From: Owenia fusiformis
Taxonomy: Eukaryota; Annelida; Polychaeta; Sabellida; Oweniidae
Assembly (NCBI GenBank): GCA_903813345.2
Contig: CAIIXF020000001.1
Coordinates: 11,639,915 to 11,701,914 of the forward strand
Direction of reading: 5' to 3'
DNA length: 62,000 nt
The notes below the pieces were generated by a model. It saw only the letters and a program-made list of their open reading frames with translations, was not told where the DNA came from and ran no database searches. Shown in pieces: positions 60,001-62,000 of this stretch. Within the stretch, counting starts at the first letter, position 1. The number at the start of each line of letters is the position of its first letter. Both the position numbers and the translations under genes were made by a program.

Positions 60001-62000
60001 AGTATAACTCTATTTCTAGAGGGCAATTTAAATATCCTCTGTCTTGATGATAATAGATTATTTCCAAGATTAACTTAAATAAATAGTATAAAACCAAATC
60101 ACTTGGAGGTATATTAAAAGTAAATGAATGACAATTAACTTATGAAAAACAGAACTATAGATTTTAAGATGAGAGACCATTTTAAACTTAGAGCATTTAT
60201 ACATATCAACATCATTATTATTATATGTCAGGGAAAGGATGGTCCACATTGATCAATCCCTTGCCACCGAATTCTGAACTCTTACCCCCTCCCCTTCCCA
60301 ATAATTACATACTGTAACATGAACCACACAGGTTAATAGAGGAACAAACACTTGCAAATCCACACTAAGATTTAATAAAAGCAATACCCAAGCTGCATCC
60401 ACTGCCAGCGTACTACACCAATATCATCAGTGCTATTACTGCCATCTATTAGAGTGCATTCTATGGGTAAAACTATTGTTACATCACCTATAACATTAAC
60501 CACTGGTCCTTGGTTCACGCGCACTGTCAAAGCAATAATGGTGAGTTAGTACTATTATTTATACAGCAGTATTAATATAAGACTGTAAGTTATAAGCATT
60601 CATACAAGTTAGTATATATGGAAGTATATGAAAGTGGGACTCAATCACAGGTTTTACGATATTTCAAATGATTACTTAAGGACTCTATAGTATAGGAAAC
60701 GAAAGAAAGGCATTTGGTTGTTTTCTAAGATCCTACATGGTAAAGCAATAAGGAGCCTCAACCTCCCAACACATGGCTCAAGACATCATACACCTTGTTC
60801 CTTAGATTTCTTCCCTCTTCATTTAAGAAGTGTGGATGATGTCTAAAGCCCTGCATTTGGAAGAAGAATAAGCTCAAAATTCTTTGGATGACACATTTTG
60901 CCAAGTATCAAGTAAAGGCAGTTTGTTGATATACGATCAATTTTTTAATGGCTAGACCAGTACAGTATACACTGATAGAGAGAACCTGTCCCTCTGTTTG
61001 GAATATATTTCCTCAGATTGGTCCACTGAGCTGAATTTAACCAGTTTTAACATCCCCTCTTTGTGAAAACTTTAAAAGTACTATATGCACTATGTACTGT
61101 TTTCTCTACATGTTACGAATGCAGACTTAAGTCAAATGCTAAATATGGGGTTCTAAATGCCAAATATGGGGTTCTAAATGCCAAATATGGGGTTCTAAAT
61201 GCCAAACGGGGATCTACATGTAAATGTCAAATTGGGGTCTAAATGCATAATGGGGGAGGATTCTGTCGAGATAAGGAATGAGTGCCCAAAATAATGGAAT
61301 AGAAAAGTTCAAAAACGTTTGTTTCAAAGGTAGAATTAGTCTTTCATCAATGTACAAGTATAAGCCCCTCCTAAAGCTATAAATATTAAGGTTGTCACTA
61401 CAGGATTAACTGTAAAGCTACTTGTCTTGAAAATCAACCCAAGCCTTGTGAATTAAGTCTAACCTCAATTGTTCCCATATCCAAAATACTATTTGAACAT
61501 CATCTGTACTCTTGGTTCCATCAAGTGTAACACATTCTTTAGGAACAGTGATTTCTTGATCTGGGCCAGCATTGGCAATGGGGGGCAGATTCTCCTCTAT
61601 AAGCACAGTTTTTGTTGTTCAAAAGAGCTCAGTTTTGATGTGGTCGCATTCACATTATTATGAATAATAATAATGAATAATGAAAAACACAATTTCAGAC
61701 ATTTGCTTCCTTAAGTTACTTCTTAAAGTTATGATGACAGATTTGTCTTAAAACTTATAATAGCCAGATATTTGAAAGATTTCCAAATTCCAAATCTTCC
61801 TAAGACTTACTGATTACTCTAATTTTCAAGGTATCCATATCATCCATTTCATCTTCGTCAAATGCAATCAATTTTATAGTGTACTCCCCAGGGGTACTAA
61901 GACCACAAAGTTTGGTCTTTGGGTTTTCTGGCTTCGAGAATACTCCCGTCTCTGGCCCATCAAGCTGTTCCCATATCCAGAAGACAATCCCTTTGTCGTC
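20900..62000 (-). CDS. Large PKD-VWA-EGF extracellular protein gene, internal and 3' part
   Basis: One gene read right to left, with its 5' end beyond 62000. Exons keep phase across GT/AG introns, with one break at 61464/60523. Order: PKDa, PKDb (first half only), PKDc, PKDd, PKDe, PKDf, PKDg, VWA1, EGF, VWA2, EGF, then the first exon of VWA3. The PKD repeats follow the KIAA0319-type pattern PPVANAGxDQ, LDGxxSTDD, WxWE, GP, CGL, GEY, FDEDE. Most are built from two exons (133-136 and 149-167 bases). Both full VWA domains keep MIDAS residues. No membrane segment or cytoplasmic tail is visible. The product is probably a secreted or cell-surface adhesion or matrix protein; this is inferred from the modules. 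The module combination matches no named vertebrate gene I recognise. Confidence 0.75.
21440..21553 (-). CDS. EGF-like domain exon (between VWA2 and VWA3)
   Basis: A 114-base phase 1-1 exon encoding DEDQCKGNPCKNGGKC, then FKCTCPAGYSGKTCER, with six cysteines in EGF spacing. Acceptor TATTTCCTAG, donor TGTAAGTAAAG. Same length and phase as the other EGF exon, so the two are exchangeable modules. Confidence 0.87.
21877..23345 (-). CDS. VWA2 domain, three exons
   Basis: Exon 23146-23345: CPKEADIIFIVDSSASVG, then IQVGMVTYSTAARIQFHL. Exon 22423-22570: VGILNAVDSVNYMDG, YTHTADGIAAAHKQM, RNVAVLLT. Exon 21877-22089: DGYHNINLAKTL, DGIYVVTIGVAI, KREMTEIASLRDEG, then the C-terminal helix VKRVRKLIFEG. MIDAS residues are complete: DSSAS, Thr of YTHTADG, and TDG split across the second intron. 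The 22423-23145 intron contains a copy of the GGCCGCCATTTTT dispersed repeat (about 22650-22945). Confidence 0.87.
22640..22950. repeat. Dispersed GGCCGCCATTTTT element inside VWA2 intron
   Basis: Shares CACATACCAAATATGAACAA, ACTTTTCGAGTTACAGCAAA and AGTAAAGGCCGCCATTTTTC with 20013-20265, then continues to a GACGGACGTAAAGTCGGACG tail ending in TTCGATGGGATAA. The reverse complement of that end (ATCCCATCGAAC) is at about 19335, beside the tandem array. Probably one dispersed element family. Confidence 0.65.
23725..23838 (-). CDS. EGF-like domain exon (between VWA1 and VWA2)
   Basis: A single 114-base exon in phase 1-1 encodes DDQDCASIPCENGGTC, then GYTCRCKYGFGGKSC, with six cysteines in EGF spacing. 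Acceptor TTTGTTTACAG, donor AGTAAGTATA. The upstream 0.5 kb holds tandem partial copies of this exon and its acceptor. Confidence 0.85.
23839..24370. repeat. Tandem partial copies of the EGF exon start and its splice acceptor
   Basis: About six to seven units of roughly 73-78 bases lie next to the EGF exon. On the - strand each has GTTTACAG/AT followed by a DDQDC..LLCENxGxCIE-like frame for about half an EGF repeat, then returns to the TTTGTTTACAG acceptor. Unit boundaries fall near 23916, 23994, 24072, 24149, 24222 and 24297. The copies lack the second half of EGF (the GYTCRC part). Intact acceptors remain at several boundaries; those near 24149 and 24222 are mutated. Confidence 0.82.
25068..26078 (+). 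CDS. Class A (rhodopsin-like) GPCR, intronless
   Basis: A single 336-residue open frame with seven hydrophobic segments, roughly 22-49, 58-82, 98-121, 143-165, 182-210, 238-261 and 272-296. Class A marks: Asn41 in TM1 (VINILTV), Asp69 in TM2 (LACADLL), DRY at 124-126, Trp152 in TM4, and Cys100 or Cys103 with Cys174 for the extracellular disulphide. TM6 has CYLP (250-253) instead of CWxP and TM7 has NAIIY (291-295) instead of NPxxY. An N-glycosylation site is at Asn5; loops and the C-tail are short. An AATAAA lies at 26253. The ligand is unknown; it broadly resembles amine, adenosine or melanocortin-type receptors without a decisive motif. It is nested in an intron of the - strand PKD-VWA-EGF gene. 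Confidence 0.9.
   Translation: MAPNNITLPMTRDNNHDVPIGVTVSYIILSEITSVLILVINILTVITIAKVESLHTVMNKLFVNLACADLLLGVSLPYCSLRFYQLDMVYSSLMLEKISCLVCQYVTLATASVSFLGFSLIALDRYLAITQPLMYHQLMTKKRLLGAVIFIWLFVFNVLGIMIGLNNWRSGTQCTGLLVLNRAMYSIVILGLGGLLSITSAMLYARIFYIAWQQKKRIQAEEISYGQKCANSDTKMAKTMAMVFCSLCVCYLPFIIVSVFLRPYTPEERPFWLKISLGYATIFVYFNSFLNAIIYSWRNKDFRKAMYQLVFPKKQLIMNVQPTTVFSLDKYISVTN
27192..28795 (+). CDS. Type II membrane nucleotide-diphospho-sugar transferase-like protein
   Basis: Two exons: 27192-28074 (donor ACAGGTACTG) and 28320-28795 (acceptor CTCTTTTTCAG), joined in phase 1, giving about 452 residues. A single signal anchor spans residues 10-27, after a short basic N-terminus, which fits a Golgi type II enzyme. 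The catalytic part has a DxD-type motif in IINFDSDAYPLLD (DSD at 241-243), preceded by LIGASIGYELN and followed by FSLNLGVTLLR and, in exon 2, LFWGAAIEES and DDQIIVNMAL. This arrangement fits the nucleotide-diphospho-sugar transferase family (PF03407-like), and I infer sugar transfer to a glycoprotein or glycan. N-glycosylation sites are at about 58, 71 and 94. The stop at 28793 follows a possible donor (TATGTAAGT at 28772), so a further short exon is possible. Confidence 0.82.
28796..30453. other. Intronic stretch downstream of the glycosyltransferase, no gene seen
   Basis: AT-rich sequence in the host intron. A weak tandem of about three 55-60 base units (TATTGTATTTATTCxCCxAC, TTCCCCGC) lies at 29405-29560. 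Possible extra glycosyltransferase exon material near 29102 (TTTTTCAG acceptor) was not supported by a readable domain. Confidence 0.5.
30454..30630. mobile_element. Small foldback element of the GTAAAACCTG family
   Basis: Begins AGCAAATCCTGTCTAAGTGG and ends AACAGGTTTCACTGTA, with internal alternating repeats of GTTCCACTTGGGAGGTGTTC. It abuts the larger relative starting at 30631, sharing a TA. Confidence 0.65.
30631..32095. mobile_element. 1.46 kb non-autonomous TIR transposon (TACAGTAAAACCTG ends)
   Basis: Left end TACAGTAAAACCTGTCTAAT, right end CAGGTTTTACTGTA, with subterminal GTGTTCAGATT / CCGAACACC repeats. Probable TA target site. No transposase frame. It contains a tandem 240-base duplication at 31249-31439 and 31489-31680. 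The CAGTxxAACC terminus resembles pogo/Tigger-type ends, by inference only. Relatives: 40343-40528, 51454-51636, and single ends near 26450, 36429 and 42748. Confidence 0.72.
32117..33513 (-). CDS. VWA1 domain, three exons
   Basis: Exon 33357-33513: GPCLAEADVVFILDSSGSIG, then VRIGLITY. Exon 32754-32993: SDAAVSVFRLNEH, RYGLTHTSDALRLM, then VNVAIIITDSESN. Exon 32117-32283: DGITVLGVGIGLSERRHEL, then LTDPICV. The MIDAS triad is present: DSSGS in the first strand, Thr in LTHTSDAL, and Asp in TDSESN (usual TDG is TDS here). The domain is full length (about 190 residues) and ends with a Cys that can pair with the entry Cys (GPC), as in matrilin-type VWA domains. Metal-dependent ligand binding is plausible. 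Confidence 0.85.
33182..33252. mobile_element. 71-base hairpin element (TACAGGGTGTCC ends)
   Basis: TACAGGGTGTCCCAGAA at the left and TTCTTGGACACCCTGTA at the right form an inverted repeat around a short centre. Found in the intron between VWA1 exons 1 and 2. Confidence 0.7.
33546..33654. repeat. Dispersed AAATGTCACCACCTGCC element, copy
   Basis: One of about ten copies of a 110-155 base family: left part AAGGCATxxACATGxAAAATG followed by TCACCACCTGCCATTTGTTA, middle AAAAAGTTGGAGAC, right part TGTTACCACTTCTGGTGGTG ending GACATAA. Other copies: 22198-22266 (partial), 34368-34494, 40036-40168, 42300-42428, 43330-43472, 44086-44240, 47578-47692, 52061-52206; left end only at 5359-5396 and 45066-45090. 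The right end forms a hairpin. Non-coding, tRNA-like promoter not seen. Confidence 0.75.
34117..34283 (-). CDS. PKDg second-half exon
   Basis: Reads GPSEGGIQDENEALTRACGM, GGEYTYKLTVFDIEGLESS and DTVTITVRDKPKA, 167 bases. It ends with a short basic linker before the VWA1 exon. Last PKD half-domain before the VWA region. Confidence 0.8.
35317..35732. mobile_element. Non-autonomous TIR element (CATTTCxCCCCTTGGAT ends)
   Basis: Left CATTTCGCCCCTTGGAT and right ATCCAAGGGGTGAAATG match as 17-base inverted repeats with one mismatch. The left flank has several subterminal repeats of GATGTTTCACCCC. Lies in the 14.8 kb PKDg intron. Confidence 0.7.
37512..38525. repeat. Minisatellite of about 31-base units (AGCCCCATGTTGACAAAAAC)
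   Basis: About 32 tandem copies alternate between two variants: AGCCCCATGTTGACAAAAAC followed by TTGAAAGAAT, and AGCCCAATGTTGACACAAAA followed by CATGAAAGAAT. Higher-order pairing of the two is visible. The array leaves several - strand frames open (up to 311 codons), reading as repetitive Phe, Cys, Gln-His-Gly peptides; I regard these as a consequence of the repeat. It lies inside the PKDg intron. Confidence 0.9.
38526..40035. other. Intronic stretch, no gene; one perfect AGGTCA direct repeat
   Basis: No exon recognised. AGGTCAAAGGTCA at 39106-39118 is a DR1-type arrangement of nuclear receptor half-sites, but such GGTCA runs also occur within repeats in this window, so a regulatory role is unproven. 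Confidence 0.4.
40343..40528. mobile_element. Small foldback of the GTAAAACCTG family
   Basis: Left GTAAAGTAAAACCTGTAAAG and right AATTAGACAGGTTCTACTGT are inverted. The interior has alternating GGAACAC and CTCTA blocks, as in 30454-30630. Confidence 0.65.
45891..46095. repeat. GTAG/AGCTGAGTAG simple repeat
   Basis: A run of tetranucleotide-based 12-base units (GTAGCTGAGTAG variants) decaying into GTAGGTAGGTAG at the right edge. It directly precedes the tandem 460-base repeats. Confidence 0.85.
46101..47490. repeat. Three tandem units of about 465 bases with GACCTAGATTTTGACC
   Basis: Units begin near 46105, 46565 and 47040 and share GGAAGTCGGATCGAAATTTG, CAAAATACTTTCTGACGGCA and ATTTTGACCTAGGCATTTTG. 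The third is shortened and ends with GACCTAGATAAAAATTTGAC and an A-rich GGAAGAAAGAATAATAAT tail. A similar tail is at 1125-1262, suggesting both are ends of one dispersed element family. Confidence 0.78.
48527..48599 (-). pseudogene. Degenerate tRNA-like sequence
   Basis: The - strand reads TAGCTCAGTGGTAGAGCA (a good A box), then GATTCAATCT (a weakened B box) at tRNA spacing. The anticodon stem and the acceptor stem do not pair, so no working tRNA is predicted. It may be a tRNA pseudogene or the head of a tRNA-derived SINE. Confidence 0.55.
49040..49172 (-). CDS. PKDg first-half exon
   Basis: Reads GNEPPVANAGKDQIIRLPN, CTTLSGKQSTDDVK, VYVWEFVK, with donor AAGTAAGTAG. Its partner exon lies 14.8 kb away at 34117-34283, across the largest intron in the window; the phase fits (two bases plus one). 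Confidence 0.8.
49173..54656. other. Large intron between PKDf and PKDg, mostly unassigned
   Basis: No exon found. It contains a foldback of the GTAAAACCTG family at 51454-51636 (ends ACAGTAGAACCTGCG and GACAAGTTTTACTGT) and an ATGTCACCACC-family copy at 52061-52206. The rest is AT-rich single-copy-looking sequence. Confidence 0.5.
54657..55390. repeat. Minisatellite of about 68-base units
   Basis: About ten to eleven copies share CTAGTAAATGGTCTGGCCT, GAGACTATTCCTGAGATCAT and TCAATCACATGAGGTGAAGC. Units differ by small indels. A run of + strand open frame (75 codons) reflects the repeat. Lies in the PKDf-PKDg intron. Confidence 0.88.
55391..56419. other. Intronic stretch without recognised feature
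   Basis: AT-rich DNA between the 68-base minisatellite and PKDf. The segment near 55545-55690 resembles 57280-57345 (GGAAAGG, CCATGATCT, CATGAAAAGAAATAATGTCT), so a short dispersed repeat is present in both places. No exon seen. Confidence 0.5.
56420..57102 (-). CDS. PKDf domain, two exons
   Basis: Exon 56970-57102: SNKPPVADAGPDQRITLPKE, CVELDGGKSSDDEA, FWRWEPRG. Exon 56420-56568: GPGEPKISSDDES, EVCGLTKEGTYEFELIVFDE, DTVKIIVE. Donors GGTAATA and CGTGAGT. Confidence 0.8.
57483..57994 (-). CDS. PKDe domain, two exons
   Basis: Exon 57862-57994: GNAPPVADAGADQVITLP, CVIVDGKESTDDEA, YIWEQKG. Exon 57483-57631: GPAKTDISDQEAEK, ICGLTIPGEYEFQLFVSDAD, RMKVTVI. The acceptor of the first exon (TTTTAG/AGGGCAATGC) is the sequence that has been amplified in the adjoining tandem array at 57990-58745. 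Confidence 0.8.
57990..58745. repeat. Twelve-copy, 64-base tandem array carrying a duplicated splice acceptor
   Basis: About 12 copies of a 63-64 base unit directly abut and overlap the 5' end of PKDe exon 57862-57994. On the - strand each intact unit contains GCCATTTTAGAGGGCAATGC, that is, the exon's own acceptor and first bases. One copy (near 58250) has TTTGG in place of TTTAG context and a few have single changes. The unit length is not a multiple of three. Confidence 0.88.
58908..59452 (-). CDS. PKDd domain, two exons
   Basis: Exon 59320-59452: DPKIPPVANAGKDKVIV, CVTVDGSKSTDDKQ, FWRWELQ. Exon 58908-59062: APGRVARPKIKSED, GICNLEIGEYIFELIVFDE, DTVTITVI. Consensus donors on both (GTAAG). 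The second half has ICNLEIGEY where its neighbours have CGL..PGEY. Confidence 0.78.
59828..60523 (-). CDS. PKDc domain, two exons
   Basis: Exon 60388-60523 reads VRVNQGPVVNVIGDVTIV, ECTLIDGSNSTDD and VVRWQWMQLG. Exon 59828-59976 reads GPETAKFAQEDSP, EVCGLTTPGEYEIKLVVFDE and TMTIIVK. The first half is the most divergent of the set: it lacks the usual NAG-DQ signature. Confidence 0.75.
61131..61255. repeat. Short tandem of 21-base units (AAATATGGGGTTCTAAATGCC)
   Basis: Five units, the last two diverged (GGGGATCTACATGTAAATG, then TTGGGGTCTAAATGC). Sits in the interval where a PKDb second-half exon would be expected. Confidence 0.85.
61464..61596 (-). CDS. PKDb first-half exon
   Basis: Reads ENLPPIANAGPDQEITVPKE, CVTLDGTKSTDDVQ and FWIWEQL. 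133 bases, taking two bases and passing on two. The expected second-half exon (GP...CGL...GEY) is not found intact before the next first-half exon at 60523, and the phases of the two do not match, so an exon is missing or decayed here. Confidence 0.75.
61811..62000 (-). CDS. PKDa exon (fused type), cut by window edge
   Basis: The open frame from the window edge reads DDKGIVFWIWEQLDGPETG, then KLCGLSTPGEYTIKLIAFDE and MDTLKIRVI, with donor AGTAAGT. Unlike the other PKD repeats here, the WIWEQ and GPETG halves lie on one exon, with no intron between them. Confidence 0.8.

Overview
The window is AT-rich animal genomic DNA. Coding exons have GT/AG introns, and the introns and intergenic DNA are packed with foldback elements, minisatellites and a non-LTR retrotransposon remnant. 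The domain content (extracellular PKD, VWA and EGF modules, a rhodopsin-class GPCR, a Golgi-type glycosyltransferase, and a stand-alone periplasmic-binding-like protein) suggests a marine invertebrate such as a hemichordate, cephalochordate or mollusc. The species cannot be fixed from sequence alone. All exon boundaries below were read by eye from splice sites, phase continuity and domain continuity.

Layout. (1) Positions <1 to 9837, + strand: the last four exons of a gene for a small type-2 periplasmic-binding-protein-like (SBP_bac_3-like) protein. Its first intron in the window carries a non-LTR reverse transcriptase fragment. Its second carries a 3.3 kb cluster of direct and inverted repeats. 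(2) 9.9-20.9 kb: no gene recognised, but at least six terminal-inverted-repeat or foldback elements and several duplicated blocks. (3) 20.9-62.0 kb, - strand: one very large extracellular-protein gene whose 5' end lies beyond the right edge. In transcription order it encodes KIAA0319-type PKD domains (seven at least partly visible), then VWA1, EGF, VWA2, EGF and the first exon of VWA3. (4) Two + strand genes lie inside its 8.3 kb VWA1-EGF intron: an intronless class A GPCR (25068-26078) and a two-exon type II membrane nucleotide-diphospho-sugar transferase (27192-28795).

How the parts relate. The large - strand product looks like a modular adhesive or matrix protein. Both complete VWA domains keep a metal-binding (MIDAS) motif, so metal-dependent ligand binding is plausible. 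There are signs of change at both ends: one PKD half-exon is missing or decayed, VWA3 has no visible continuation and an altered MIDAS, and two intronic tandem arrays have amplified the 3' splice site plus the start of the neighbouring exon. The nested GPCR and glycosyltransferase have no evident functional link to the host gene. No prokaryotic operon, CRISPR array or intact autonomous transposon was seen.
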